In this document: positions 41,595 through 50,969 of the stretch, in pieces
Position numbering within the stretch: the stretch's first letter is position 1
Layout of the letters: each line of letters begins with the position of its first letter
Origin: Mycolicibacterium frederiksbergense
GTDB lineage: Bacteria > Actinomycetota > Actinomycetes > Mycobacteriales > Mycobacteriaceae
Assembly: GCF_029893345.1 (NCBI RefSeq)
Contig: NZ_JARXVE010000015.1
Location: forward strand, 1 to 64,000
DNA: 64,000 nt
Reading direction: 5' to 3'
Program-made: the position numbers and the translations under genes
The notes under the pieces: generated by a model
Seen by the model: only the letters and a program-made list of their open reading frames with translations
Database searches by the model: none
What the model was told of the DNA's origin: nothing

Positions 41595-43584
41595 TCACGC
41601 CGGCCGGAGTCACGGGCATACCTCGCGGTATTCCCGTTATACCGGCGGTCCGGATCCGCTGGCGCCGCCGATTGATCTGCGCGACGCACTGGAACAGATC
41701 GGTCAGAGCGTGATGGAGGGCAGCTCGCCGCGGCGTGCCCTGTCGGAGCTGATGCGGCGCGGCACTTCCGGGATGCGTGGCACCGACCGGCTGGCCGCCG
41801 AGGCGAACCGGAAGCGCCGGGAGTTGTTGCAGCGGCACAACCTTGACGGCACCCTGCAGGAGATCAAGAAGCTGCTCGACGAGGCCGTGCTGGCCGAGCG
41901 CAAGGAGCTGGCCCGCGCGCTCGACGATGACGCCCGGTTCGGCGAGCTGCAGCTGGATGCGCTTTCGTCGTCACCGGCCAAGGCGGTGCAAGAGCTTGCC
42001 GATTACGACTGGCGCAGCCCCGAGGCGCGGCAGAAGTACGAGCAGATCAAGGATCTGCTGGGCCGGGAGATGCTGGATCAGCGTTTCGCCGGGATGAAGG
42101 ACGCGTTGCAGAACGCCACCGACGAGGACCGGGCGCGGGTCGGTGAGATGCTCGACGATCTCAACGAGCTGCTGGACAAGCACGCCCGCGGTGAGGACAG
42201 CCCGCAGGACTTTCAAGACTTCATGGCCAAGCACGGCGAGTTCTTCCCGGAGAACCCGCAGAACATCGACGAGCTGCTGGATTCGCTGGCGAAACGGGCC
42301 GCTGCCGCGCAGCGGTTCCGCAACAGCCTGTCCGCCGAGCAGCGGGCCGAGCTGGATGCCTTGGCGCAGCAGGCGTTTGGATCGCCATCGCTGATGAACG
42401 CACTCGAGCGCCTCGATGCCCACCTGCAGGCGGCCCGCCCGGGTGAGGACTGGTCGGGTCAGGAGCGGTTCTCCGGCGGCGATCCGCTGGGCATGGGAGA
42501 GGGCGCCCAGGCGATGGCCGACATCGCCGAGCTTGAGCAGTTGGCCGACGCGCTGTCGCAGAGCTACGCCGGGGCGACGATGGACGATGTCGACCTGGAG
42601 ACGCTGGCCCGCCAGCTCGGCGACCAGGCGGCAATCGATGCCCGCACCCTGGCCGAGCTGGAGAAGGCCCTGGTGAATCAGGGCTTCATCGACCGTGGCT
42701 CCGACGGGCAGTGGCGGCTGTCGCCCAAGGCCATGCGTCAGCTCGGGCAGACCGCGTTGCGTGATGTGGCGCAACAACTTTCGGGTCGGCGCGGGGAACG
42801 CGACACCCGTCGCGCCGGGGCGGCCGGGGAGTTGACCGGCGCCACCCGGCCCTGGCAGTTCGGCGACACCGAGCCGTGGAATGTCACCCGCACGGTGACC
42901 AATGCGGTGCTGCGCCAGGCCGGTAATCAGGCGGGCGTTGCGGCCCTGCCGATTCAGGTCCAGGTCGAGGATGTCGAGATCTCCGAGACCGAGACCCGGA
43001 CCCAGGCCTGTGTGGCGCTGCTGGTCGATACCTCGTTCTCGATGGTGATGGAGAACCGCTGGCTGCCGATGAAGCGCACGGCGCTGGCGCTTAATCATCT
43101 GGTGAGCACCCGGTTCCGTTCAGATGAGTTGCAGATCATCGCCTTTGGCCGTTACGCCCGCACCGTGACCGCGGCCGAGCTGACCGGGCTGGAGGGTGTC
43201 TACGAGCAGGGCACCAACCTGCATCACGCGCTGGCGCTGGCGACGCGGCATCTGCGCCGTCATCCCAATGCCCAGCCGGTCGTGCTGGTGGTGACCGATG
43301 GCGAGCCCACCGCACATCTCGAGGATTTCGGTGACGGACAAGGCTCGTCCGTATTTTTCGACTACCCGCCGCACCCGCGCACCATCGCGCACACCGTGCG
43401 TGGGTTTGACGAGGTGGCCCGGCTCGGCGCGCAGGTGACGATCTTCCGGCTGGGCACCGATCCCGGCCTGGCCCGGTTCATCGACCAGGTGGCCCGCCGG
43501 GTGCAGGGCCGGGTGGTGGTGCCCGATCTCGACGGGTTGGGAGCCGCGGTGGTCGGCGACTACCTGCGCTCGCGTCGACGCTGA
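41587..43584 (+). CDS. VWA-domain protein, partner of the AAA+ ATPase (Rv0959-like)
   Basis: 665 residues. A long helical, charged N-terminal part (1-450), with segments such as ELDALAQQAFGSPS, is followed by a von Willebrand A domain. The MIDAS motif DTSFS begins at Asp481, and the supporting Thr/Asp residues lie in EQGTNLHHAL and VVTDGEPT. MoxR-VWA pairs remodel or activate client proteins; the client here is unknown. The ATG at 41587 lies inside the end of the ATPase gene, giving tight coupling and confirming a two-gene unit. Confidence 0.87.
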   Translation: MADHAGRSHGHTSRYSRYTGGPDPLAPPIDLRDALEQIGQSVMEGSSPRRALSELMRRGTSGMRGTDRLAAEANRKRRELLQRHNLDGTLQEIKKLLDEAVLAERKELARALDDDARFGELQLDALSSSPAKAVQELADYDWRSPEARQKYEQIKDLLGREMLDQRFAGMKDALQNATDEDRARVGEMLDDLNELLDKHARGEDSPQDFQDFMAKHGEFFPENPQNIDELLDSLAKRAAAAQRFRNSLSAEQRAELDALAQQAFGSPSLMNALERLDAHLQAARPGEDWSGQERFSGGDPLGMGEGAQAMADIAELEQLADALSQSYAGATMDDVDLETLARQLGDQAAIDARTLAELEKALVNQGFIDRGSDGQWRLSPKAMRQLGQTALRDVAQQLSGRRGERDTRRAGAAGELTGATRPWQFGDTEPWNVTRTVTNAVLRQAGNQAGVAALPIQVQVEDVEISETETRTQACVALLVDTSFSMVMENRWLPMKRTALALNHLVSTRFRSDELQIIAFGRYARTVTAAELTGLEGVYEQGTNLHHALALATRHLRRHPNAQPVVLVVTDGEPTAHLEDFGDGQGSSVFFDYPPHPRTIAHTVRGFDEVARLGAQVTIFRLGTDPGLARFIDQVARRVQGRVVVPDLDGLGAAVVGDYLRSRRR

Positions 43585-43691
43585 CGCCGGCCCGCGCCGA
43601 GAACAACGCAGCGGTCGTTCCGCCGCGCCGCGAGCAGCCATAGCGTCGTTCTCGGGCTCGCGTAGTGTCTGGGAGCGATTGGGGGGCGGGC

Positions 43692-44363
43692 GTGAAACGG
43701 GTTGCGGGCGTGGTGGTGCTGTCGGCCGGGCTGATTCTCAGCGGCTGTACCCAGACGACCGCGGGCACCGCGACGGTCGGTTTCACACCGTCCACGAGCT
43801 CGGAAACCTCGAGAAGCCCAGCGCCGAGGACGCCCGCATACCAAGCGCGGCAGTGCGAGCAGCTGCGTTCCGACCGCTGGATCGAGGTCCCCGGGACCGG
43901 CCCAGGCGAACCCCGGGTGCGCATCGCGCAACCACCGAACTGGGAACCGGCCCCGGACTTGGCCAAACGGGCGGTCAAGCTGGTCCTGCGTAACGAGTCG
44001 CTCAGTGACGGCGTGACGAATCCGGCGGTCACGGTGGCGGCGGGGGATGCGACCGACGGCGATAGGACACCCGAGGATCTGCTGGGCGACAGCATCAAAG
44101 GCTTCGAGTCCGCGGGCGGGCAGAACATCGAGCAGGTGCCGGCCGAGGTCTGTGGCTTTCCGGCGCTGATGGTCAACTACACCCTGCCGCCCAGCGGCGG
44201 CGGGAAGACGATCTACGTGACCGCGGTGACGGTGATGGTGCCGCTCGGCGCCAAAGTGTGGAACCTGGTGGTGATGGCGCAGAGCACGGCGCCCAACAAC
44301 AAGACCTACATGCAGGACGCTCAGGTGATGTTGGCGGGCTTGCAGATCGCGCCGCCCCGGTGA
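43692..44363 (+). CDS. Lipoprotein of the LpqN/LpqT-like type
   Basis: 223 residues. MKRVAGVVVLSAGLILSGC is a lipoprotein signal peptide with Cys19. A Ser/Thr-rich linker (22-48) precedes a domain of about 160 residues whose pattern (VRIAQPPNWEPAPDL, LVLRNESLSDGVTNPAVTVAAGDAT) resembles mycobacterial LpqN/LpqT lipoproteins; Mog1/PsbP-like folds are typical of that group. The start is a GTG immediately before the signal peptide. Function unknown, at the cell envelope. Confidence 0.78.
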   Translation: MKRVAGVVVLSAGLILSGCTQTTAGTATVGFTPSTSSETSRSPAPRTPAYQARQCEQLRSDRWIEVPGTGPGEPRVRIAQPPNWEPAPDLAKRAVKLVLRNESLSDGVTNPAVTVAAGDATDGDRTPEDLLGDSIKGFESAGGQNIEQVPAEVCGFPALMVNYTLPPSGGGKTIYVTAVTVMVPLGAKVWNLVVMAQSTAPNNKTYMQDAQVMLAGLQIAPPR

Positions 44364-44750
44364 GTGCGGCCGCGTAGTGCTCGGCGTGGTCCCGTGGGCA
44401 AACCCGTCGGCGGGTGCGAGTGTGCCGGATCCGCAACGCCGGTGGCCCGAACTTGAGCTTGCCGGCCAAGTAACCCGCGCATTTTCCCTCGTCGGGATGG
44501 CTCGACCGCGATATGCCCTAGCTAGCCAGCAATCTCCCGATCCGCAGCGCCTGGCCATGCCGGGCAACCTTCGCGGGCCCGGCCGCAGCTCGGGCGTGCG
44601 ACATTGGCTAATGCCCATGTGCGGATACAGGTTGCGGTAGGGCAAACCGGCCTTTAGTGTTCTCAGAAACTTTTCAGTTGCAAACAGGTATTGGCGACCG
44701 ATTTCCCAGGAATCGGCCGAGTCGAGTTCGAGATAAGGGGCATCACGCAT
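44364..44750. other. 387-base gap without a recognised gene
   Basis: No open frame with a ribosome site, signal peptide or family likeness is seen. The right third turns AT-richer (near 44655-44690, TTAGTGTTCTCAGAAACTTTTCAG) and probably holds the promoter for the secreted protein at 44751. No repeat or RNA gene was recognised. Confidence 0.5.
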
Positions 44751-46265
44751 ATGGCAGTCCGTCCGCTCGTCACCACTGGTGCCGCACTACTCAGCGCCGG
44801 TGCACTCGTCGCCGCGACTCCCGCGTTGTTCGTCCCCCGTGACGAGATCGCGATTACGGCCTCGACCGCGGCTGCGGAGACCCCGAAGACGCTGACTGTC
44901 GAGCAGGTCAACCTGCTGGCGCTGTCGTTGCAGGGCGCCTGGGAATCCTTCGCCCACGGCTATGGCGGTTACGCCGTCCCGGGTGTTGTCACGGTCCCCA
45001 CATCCGGCTATGTCGTCGTGGACGGCAAGTACGTAGCGCCGGGGGACAAAACCCCGGACACCGCGCTTCTCTACGACCGTGTCGGCAAGGCCCTTTACTA
45101 CAAAGCCGCGGACGGGACGCTCGTCCGCGCCACGGTCGGCGACATGGGCGACGGCGTCCAGTTCTACGACGCGGCCAACAACAAGTCCAACGAGAACGTG
45201 TATGCCCCCGGCGACTGCTCTGCGACCGGTTCGGTGTGCAAGGACGGCTTTGTCGGCCTGGCCTACTACTTCAGCGACAACCTGCTGCCCCTGGGCGATC
45301 TCGACAACGTCTTCTGGGAGGCCGGCCTGATGCCGTTCGTCCAGGTCGCGTCGAGCATCGTTCCCGAATTCATCGATGCCTTCGACCCGACGGGCCGTCT
45401 GCAGATCTCGAAGCGCGTCGACGAGTTCTTCGCCGGCGGGGTGGCCATGGTCGTCGGCAGCATCCTGAACGACAACCTGCCAGACGGCAGTTTCGCGCAG
45501 GACTTGAGCAACTCGTTCTTCTTCGGGTACGGCAACCACACCGGCATCACTGCCGCGATCACCTATGTGGTGGACACCATCGTTCAAGCTCTCAACCCCG
45601 CTCCGCCGGCTGCGGACAAGCTCGTGGCCGGAGACCTCGCCGAGCCGGAGGCCGACGCCAAGCTGCTGGCCAAGACGTCCGGTCCGAGCTCCACCGGCCT
45701 GCCGGAGGCAGGCTCGCTGCTGAGCCTGTCGACCACCAAGCTGGAGTCAGTCAACGGCCTCTCGAAGCTCGCCGCTGCCCTCCAGGCCCCCGAGCCCAAG
45801 GTCAGCGTTGAGCTCGACACCAAGGGCCAGGGCACGGTCGAGCAGGTTGTCGATGGTGGCACCGAAATCACTCCGGTGGAATCCGAGGTGACCAAGCCTG
45901 AGGTGACGAAGCCCGAGGCGACGAAGCCTGAGGTGACCAAGCCTGAGGTGACCAAGCCTGAGGTGACGGAGCCCGAGGCGCCCAAGCCGTCGGAAATCAC
46001 GCTGCCGCAACGCAAGATCGAGACCTCGACGTCGGAAACCGGCACCGGGACGTCGCTCGTTCGCGACAGCTTGGTCGCTACGCCGAATAGCGCAAAGTCC
46101 GAGCGCCAGAAGTCGGCTGGGGAAAAGTTCGTGGAAAAGGCCACGAAGGATCTCAAGGCCGCCTTTGCGCCCAAGGGCCCCAAGGCTTCCAAGGACAAGT
46201 CCGACGCCGCCGCCCAGCAGGGCAACACCGGCGACAGCGGCAGCTCCGACTCCGGCGACAAGTAG
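44751..46265 (+). CDS. Large secreted protein with V-T-K-P-E repeats and Lys/Ala-rich tail
   Basis: 504 residues of unknown function. A signal-peptide-like N-terminus (MAVRPLVTTGAALLSAGALVAATPALFVP) is followed by a folded-looking region (about 40-280) with few cysteines and GlyTyr-rich segments. Then come seven 5-residue repeats of type EVTKP (about 379-413), and a charged, Lys/Ala/Ser-rich tail (KFVEKATKDLKAAFAPKGPK...). AAGGGG precedes the ATG. The N-terminal region and the tail resemble in style the large secreted protein encoded at 48601-50703. A strong terminator follows. Confidence 0.7.
   Translation: MAVRPLVTTGAALLSAGALVAATPALFVPRDEIAITASTAAAETPKTLTVEQVNLLALSLQGAWESFAHGYGGYAVPGVVTVPTSGYVVVDGKYVAPGDKTPDTALLYDRVGKALYYKAADGTLVRATVGDMGDGVQFYDAANNKSNENVYAPGDCSATGSVCKDGFVGLAYYFSDNLLPLGDLDNVFWEAGLMPFVQVASSIVPEFIDAFDPTGRLQISKRVDEFFAGGVAMVVGSILNDNLPDGSFAQDLSNSFFFGYGNHTGITAAITYVVDTIVQALNPAPPAADKLVAGDLAEPEADAKLLAKTSGPSSTGLPEAGSLLSLSTTKLESVNGLSKLAAALQAPEPKVSVELDTKGQGTVEQVVDGGTEITPVESEVTKPEVTKPEATKPEVTKPEVTKPEVTEPEAPKPSEITLPQRKIETSTSETGTGTSLVRDSLVATPNSAKSERQKSAGEKFVEKATKDLKAAFAPKGPKASKDKSDAAAQQGNTGDSGSSDSGDK
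45885..45989 (+). repeat. Seven 15-base tandem repeats in the secreted protein gene
   Basis: Units of GAGGTGACCAAGCCT type encode E-V-T-K-P, with variants E-A-T-K-P, E-V-T-E-P and E-A-P-K-P. They are in frame and the copy number probably varies between strains. Confidence 0.88.
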
Positions 46266-46278
46266 CCAATAGCCTCTA

Positions 46279-46317
46279 ACCACGGCCCCCTCCAAATCGG
46301 AGGGGGCCGTGGTGTTT
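46279..46317 (+). terminator. Terminator after the secreted protein gene
   Basis: A perfect 15-base stem (ACCACGGCCCCCTCC and complement), loop AAATC, followed by GTTTTC. It begins 14 bases after the stop codon and is a strong intrinsic terminator. Confidence 0.88.
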
Positions 46318-46509
46318 TCGCGTCATTAGGTGGATATTGGGTTGTCCGCCATGGGATCTCATGATCATGTGCCGAACAGCAAATGAACATCGTGGTACAT
46401 ACCTTTCGCTGACGCCCGCCGTCGCTTAGGTTCGCTGCGGGCCAGCGGCAATGTCCGCCGCTGAATCCAATCTAGCTGTGGCGCAACGCCAATCATGAGA
46501 GGTAGCGGA

Positions 46510-47064
46510 ATGGCAAAACACCGGAAGATCTCCGAGCGGTCGCTGCGGGGCCGGACGTTGGTGGGCGGGATCCTCGCGGGCGGTGCGCTGGCGGTGGCCG
46601 GCCCCGCGGGCGCGGCGCTGGCCGTACCGACCCACACCGGCAACGCATCGGCAGACGCGGTCGGCAGGGCCGGTCTGGACAACCCGGCCCCCGGAGTGCG
46701 GGCCGTCCAGGCGGTGGGCGATCAGGTCTTCAATCAGAAGACCCCCGTGAACAAGGCCCTCGACGACAGCGAGCTCGGCCGGGTCTACCACCTGAACTAC
46801 GGCACCACGAGCGCCGACGGGATCACCCCGGGCAAGAACGGCGTCATGGTCGGTGAGTTGAACGTCAACGCCGGCAAGTACTACTACGACCAGGCCCAGG
46901 CCGCCGGAGTCCCGCTGCCGGGTGAGAAGGACCTGCCGGGTGTGCTGCCCAAGGTGCTCAGCGGTAACACCTCGGCGGCCAAGTCGGGCTCCAGCGCCAA
47001 GCCGTCGAACTGCACTGCGGCGGCCGGCAAGACCAAGGTGAGCGCGCAAGCAGCCAGCTGCTGA
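46510..47064 (+). CDS. Secreted protein of unknown function
   Basis: 184 residues. MAKHRKISERSLRGRTLVGGILAGGALAVAGPAGAALA is a long, basic signal peptide with likely cleavage after ALA. The mature protein has two short segments of regular look (GRVYHLNYGTTSADGITPGKNG; GELNVNAGKYYYDQAQAAGVPL) and two cysteines near the C-terminus (SNCTAAA...AASC). No family was recognised. A ribosome site (GAGAGGTAGCGG) precedes the ATG. A GC-rich hairpin follows the stop. Confidence 0.68.
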   Translation: MAKHRKISERSLRGRTLVGGILAGGALAVAGPAGAALAVPTHTGNASADAVGRAGLDNPAPGVRAVQAVGDQVFNQKTPVNKALDDSELGRVYHLNYGTTSADGITPGKNGVMVGELNVNAGKYYYDQAQAAGVPLPGEKDLPGVLPKVLSGNTSAAKSGSSAKPSNCTAAAGKTKVSAQAASC

Positions 47065-47082
47065 GTTTTCTCGGCATAGCGG

Positions 47083-47111
47083 ACGGGCGGGCCTGCGGGC
47101 CCGCCCGTTTT
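47083..47111 (+). terminator. Terminator after the secreted protein gene at 46510
   Basis: ACGGGCGGGC and its complement form a 10-base GC stem around loop CTGCGG, followed by TTTTG. It sits in the 53-base gap before the convergent DUF1707 gene. Confidence 0.8.
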
Positions 47112-47117
47112 GTCGCG

Positions 47118-47699
47118 TCAGTCGATCTGCTGGCGACGCTTCTTGCGCCGGACCCCGACGCTGCCCCACAACGAGAATCCGCGGACGTGCACACGCGGTG
47201 CGCCGGCAGTGCCCTCGCCGGCGGCGCTGTGGTCGAAGTTTCCCATCACGCCGACGCCGTCGACATCCACATTCAGCTCGGGCGGCACCAGGATGGTCTG
47301 CCCGCCAAAGATCGTGTAGGTGCGGATCTCCACATCGGTCGCGGTGAAAGCGGCGTAGCGCAGGTCGAGCACTCCGCCACCGAAGAGTGCGAACGTCGTC
47401 AGCTTGTTCGGTACATTCCATCGGCCGCGACGTTCGAACCCGCTCAGGATCGCCAGCAGCAGGGTCGAGGGGGCCGGGCGACAGCTTCCGGCCGAGCAGT
47501 TCACCGCGCCGGGAAGGTCGCGGCTCAGCTGAGCCAATTCGTCGGCGGTCTGCGCCGCGTAGGCCTTTGCTAGCCGGTCCTCGTACTCGGTCATCGGCAA
47601 CCGGCCCGCGGCGGCAGCATCGGTGAGTAGCTGCGCCACCTGGATGCGGTCGGTGTCGGCAGCCCGCATCGATTTATCCTGCGGCGCTGAAGTGCTCAT
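47118..47699 (-). CDS. DUF1707 protein with LiaF-like C-terminal region (Rv0966c-like)
   Basis: 193 residues. The N-terminal DUF1707 (about 12-65) shows MRAADTDRIQVAQLLTDAAAAGRLPMTEYEDRLAKAYAAQT, a short helical domain common in actinobacteria. The C-terminal half (LTTFALFGGGVLDLRYAAFTATDVEIRTYTIFGGQTILVPP) resembles the beta-helical C-domain of LiaF/cell-wall-stress sensors. No membrane span is obvious. It probably has a regulatory role at the envelope. It keeps the M. tuberculosis position before the csoR region, but no csoR follows here. Confidence 0.82.
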   Translation of the reverse strand: MSTSAPQDKSMRAADTDRIQVAQLLTDAAAAGRLPMTEYEDRLAKAYAAQTADELAQLSRDLPGAVNCSAGSCRPAPSTLLLAILSGFERRGRWNVPNKLTTFALFGGGVLDLRYAAFTATDVEIRTYTIFGGQTILVPPELNVDVDGVGVMGNFDHSAAGEGTAGAPRVHVRGFSLWGSVGVRRKKRRQQID

Positions 47700-47796
47700 C
47701 GGTCACGAGCCTACGACGATCCCTGCTACATGCAAGACCGGTTGCCAATCCGTGTCGCCGTGGTTGCGGCGCCGACCTCAATTCACTGCCGACGAT

Positions 47797-48561
47797 CTAC
47801 CCGGGTGGGCGCAGATAGTCCTGGAACGATGCACCTCCGACCGCATTTTCCGGGCTCAGATTGGCCCCCGACCTGTAACTCGCGACGATGCGGCCGGGAA
47901 TGGTGAGTCTGACCACGCGCCGCCGGCTGTTGTGGGCCGACAGATACATCTGGCCCAATTCCGGGTGGCTGTGGATGTGGGGCCCGCCGATATCGGGTGC
48001 CCGTCCGGATGGATCTGTATCGATCAACTCGACCAGTCGGGTGGCGACAACGCGGGTGTCGATGGGCTGGAATCGGACATCGCGCAGCGCCCACAAGACG
48101 GGGGAGAACCGCTGCGCGGAGAACGTCTTCTCGATTAGCTCGTGGAACTGGGTGGCGCGCAGGATCGTGTGCCCGAGACCCGATTCGGACAGTGCCTGCT
48201 CGACCCGCAACTTGGTCTTGTAGTAGGGCAGCGGGATGTCGTCGATGCCCACGATCGAGATGTAGATGAGGTGCCCGACGCCCGCGCGCCGGGCAGCCTC
48301 GATCAGGTGGCGGGCCGCTGTGACGTCCTTGTCGCCGGTGGGCTGGGTGGCGCAATGGACGACGACGTCCACCCCGTCGATCGCAGCGGCGAGGCCTTCG
48401 GCCGAGAGCAGGTCGGCCCGGTGCCAATGCACACCGGTATAGCCGAGCCGGTCCCGGCGGCGGGTCAGCGCCCGCACATGATGACCGGCTTCGGTCGCCT
48501 CGGGCACCACATGATGTCCGAGCGTGCCGGTCGCCCCGGTGATGAGCACAGTGCGTGGCAT
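47797..48561 (-). CDS. NAD(P)-binding SDR-like protein (NmrA-type, atypical SDR)
   Basis: 254 residues. TGATGTLGHHVV near the N-terminus is the glycine-rich dinucleotide motif of atypical SDRs, followed by ALTRRR, which suggests NADP(H). HCATQP, YISIVGIDDIPLPYYKTK (Tyr-x3-Lys-like) and RATQFHE are typical of NmrA/quinone-reductase-like members. The ATG at 48561 was chosen; a GTG three codons earlier is possible. The substrate or ligand is unknown. It lies just downstream of a large secreted protein gene on the same strand. Confidence 0.8.
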   Translation of the reverse strand: MPRTVLITGATGTLGHHVVPEATEAGHHVRALTRRRDRLGYTGVHWHRADLLSAEGLAAAIDGVDVVVHCATQPTGDKDVTAARHLIEAARRAGVGHLIYISIVGIDDIPLPYYKTKLRVEQALSESGLGHTILRATQFHELIEKTFSAQRFSPVLWALRDVRFQPIDTRVVATRLVELIDTDPSGRAPDIGGPHIHSHPELGQMYLSAHNSRRRVVRLTIPGRIVASYRSGANLSPENAVGGASFQDYLRPPG

Positions 48562-48600
48562 AGTCGCCACGCTACGACGCGCCCCCGGGGATTGTCAGTG

Positions 48601-50703
48601 CTATGCCGCGGCGGCCGAAGGTTTCTCGGTCGTGGACGTCTTGGCGGACTTGTCCTTCTTGATTCCGATGTCCTTGGCGGCCTTCTCGACCGTCTTCTCG
48701 GTCTTGTCCGCGGTGTCCTTGACCGCGCCGCGCACCTTGGCGATGGTGTCCTGCACCGACTTCTTCGCCATGTCGTTCGCATCGGCGGCATGGCGGGCCT
48801 TGGCTTTGAACTTGACCGAATCCGAGAGCTTCGTGACGGTCTTGGAGACCTCGTCGCCGGTCGGCGAATCCTTTTCCACACCAGGGTCTTTGAGTTCCAC
48901 ACCGGGGTCTGTGAGCGTGGCGTCGGGCTGCGCATCGACCTCGACACTCAGCGTCCGCAGCTGGTTGCCGGCCGACGGGATCGCGTTGGCCTGGGTACCT
49001 GCCCGGTTGGCGGCCTTGGGACCGTTGACCTTCAGCATGGTGTCGATGCCAGTCTGGACCTGAGCGTTCACGCCGTCGAGGGCGCGGGTGACCGGGGTCA
49101 GGCCGGCTTCGACGGCGCCGAAGACTGGGTTGGCGCCGTCTTGGACGAGCTGCAGGGCATCCGAGAGTGCCTTCATCACCGCGACCGTCACGGCGTTCTG
49201 CACGATTGGTTTGAAGTCCATACCCGGCAGGGTCGGAGTCCACGCCGCCGGGTTCAGCGCGTTGGCCTGGATGCCGTCGATCAGCGCATCGAACACCTTG
49301 TGGTTGGCCAGGAGCTGTTCGGTCGGGGTGAGCGGTGAATGCCATAGGTAGGCCTGCTCGCCGCCCATGTTGAAATCGCGTTCCAGGGTGTCCGGGTTGA
49401 TGTCCTGGTAACCCATGTTCACCATCATCCGCAGGGCGGTCTCGACGCTGTCGGTCAATGGCGTCGGGATGTGGACACCGGGGAGGAGGTTGACCAGATG
49501 CGGGACCATCCGGAACGGCTCCAGCAGGGGAAGATTGCCTGAGTCGTAGGTGACGTAGGTGGCATTGCCGGGGAACTTGGTGGCGTTGGTAATGCCGTCC
49601 AGCCACTTGCCGAAGCCCAGAATGTCGAAGACGCCGAGTTTCTTGACGTCGCTGACGAATTGAGTCCACCCCGGAACCATGTTCAGGCCTTGGCCGCCGG
49701 TGGGGTCGAGCAACACTTTCGTGCCATCGAGCATGCCGAGCAACATCTGCGGTACGACGTGGCTGCCGATGTTGTTGCCCTCGCTGGGAATCAGGTACGT
49801 CAGAAATATCCCGGCTGCGGCGGCGTTGGCCCAGGCCAACGGGTTCAGCGTGGTGGGCGCGTCCGACAGCGGGTTGTAGGCCCAGGTGACATCGAGGATC
49901 GAGGTGTTGAGGACCTTGGTGATCTTGCCGCCATTGGCGTCGGCATTGGTGTAGCTGCCGGCGTCCGGGGTGGTCAGGTTCACCCCGAACAAGTTGGTGA
50001 AAGGTGTTGCCAGTGCGAACAATCCGCCGCCGGGCCGGCTGGGGTTATTGACGAAGATCAGCCACTGGCCGGTGACCCCGACCTCCCAGTCGCTGCTGTT
50101 GGACTGCACCGCCTTGATCATGTCGCGGTAAGCCAGCGAGGTGGTCAACCCGCCCAGGCCCTCGGAGAAGACGATGGCCCGGCGCTGGTTCAAAACGGGG
50201 GCCGCATTGAGGAGCTTGTTCACTGCGTTCTGGACGAGGGAGTATTTGTCCAGCCCCAGCAGCTTCACCAGGCCCGAGGTGGTGTAGTCCAGCCCATTCA
50301 CCGCGTTGTACACATCGCTGGGCAGCGGGCCCTTGATCCCGGCCTCGATCGGCAAGATCTTGTCCAGCAGTGTCAGCAGGTCGCCGACGGCCTGGGCGGT
50401 ACCTGCGCCCCCGAGGAACCCGCTCGCGGCCTTCACCACCTGCATCGGGGTCAGGCCCAATAGCTGCGCCGCCCAGAAGATCGGGCCGACCCCGTAGATC
50501 CCGACGATGTCGGGGACGTCGGGAAGGTCATTCACCGATGCCGTCAGGGCGACCTCGGCGTCCGCGGACCGGTTGTGTGCGGCAAGCGCCTCCGGCGCGG
50601 AGGAAGCGACCCCGGCGGTCAGCGCTGCGGTGGTGGCGACGACTGCGGCCGCGGTGGCGGCGGCCTTGGCTTTGTGCAGACGGGGAGGGGTGGGCTGTGA
50701 CAT
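48601..50703 (-). CDS. Large secreted protein, possibly PE-PPE/hydrolase-like core, Lys-rich tail
   Basis: 700 residues. The N-terminal signal segment (about 10-42, KAKAAATAAAVVATTAALTAGVASS, ending in ALA) indicates export. The central region (about 55-560) includes FSEGLGGLTTSLAYRDMIKAV, whose G-x-S-x-G-like shape and neighbourhood resemble the hydrolase core found in PE-PPE-domain proteins; this is a weak assignment. The last 110 residues are Lys/Thr/Ala-rich (DTADKTEKTVEKAAKDIGIKK) and probably disordered. It is read from an AT-richer upstream gap. It resembles the protein at 44751 in overall plan. Confidence 0.68.
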   Translation of the reverse strand: MSQPTPPRLHKAKAAATAAAVVATTAALTAGVASSAPEALAAHNRSADAEVALTASVNDLPDVPDIVGIYGVGPIFWAAQLLGLTPMQVVKAASGFLGGAGTAQAVGDLLTLLDKILPIEAGIKGPLPSDVYNAVNGLDYTTSGLVKLLGLDKYSLVQNAVNKLLNAAPVLNQRRAIVFSEGLGGLTTSLAYRDMIKAVQSNSSDWEVGVTGQWLIFVNNPSRPGGGLFALATPFTNLFGVNLTTPDAGSYTNADANGGKITKVLNTSILDVTWAYNPLSDAPTTLNPLAWANAAAAGIFLTYLIPSEGNNIGSHVVPQMLLGMLDGTKVLLDPTGGQGLNMVPGWTQFVSDVKKLGVFDILGFGKWLDGITNATKFPGNATYVTYDSGNLPLLEPFRMVPHLVNLLPGVHIPTPLTDSVETALRMMVNMGYQDINPDTLERDFNMGGEQAYLWHSPLTPTEQLLANHKVFDALIDGIQANALNPAAWTPTLPGMDFKPIVQNAVTVAVMKALSDALQLVQDGANPVFGAVEAGLTPVTRALDGVNAQVQTGIDTMLKVNGPKAANRAGTQANAIPSAGNQLRTLSVEVDAQPDATLTDPGVELKDPGVEKDSPTGDEVSKTVTKLSDSVKFKAKARHAADANDMAKKSVQDTIAKVRGAVKDTADKTEKTVEKAAKDIGIKKDKSAKTSTTEKPSAAAA

Positions 50704-50969
50704 TCGCGCCGCCTTCGGGTGTGACCTGCGTTACAGTTTCCGGACACCCTAGCAACTTGTATTTGCGAAGTCACATTTTTGCTCAGGCGGCAACCGTAAG
50801 TGCAGAAGCAAGCGTCACCAGCTATTGAATTCATTGCTGCTGCGCCGAAATCGCAGACGATATCGACGCAGATCAGCCCGTTATGCTACGGGTTGCGTTG
50901 ACCACTCACGTTCTCTGTATTGCCCCGATTTGGTTGCGGTGATCGCTCCCGCTGGTTCGGCCGAAAACG

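Noticed and set aside
44377..44640. An 87-codon open frame in the gap before the secreted protein
   Set aside because: No ribosome site, no signal peptide and biased composition; probably chance.
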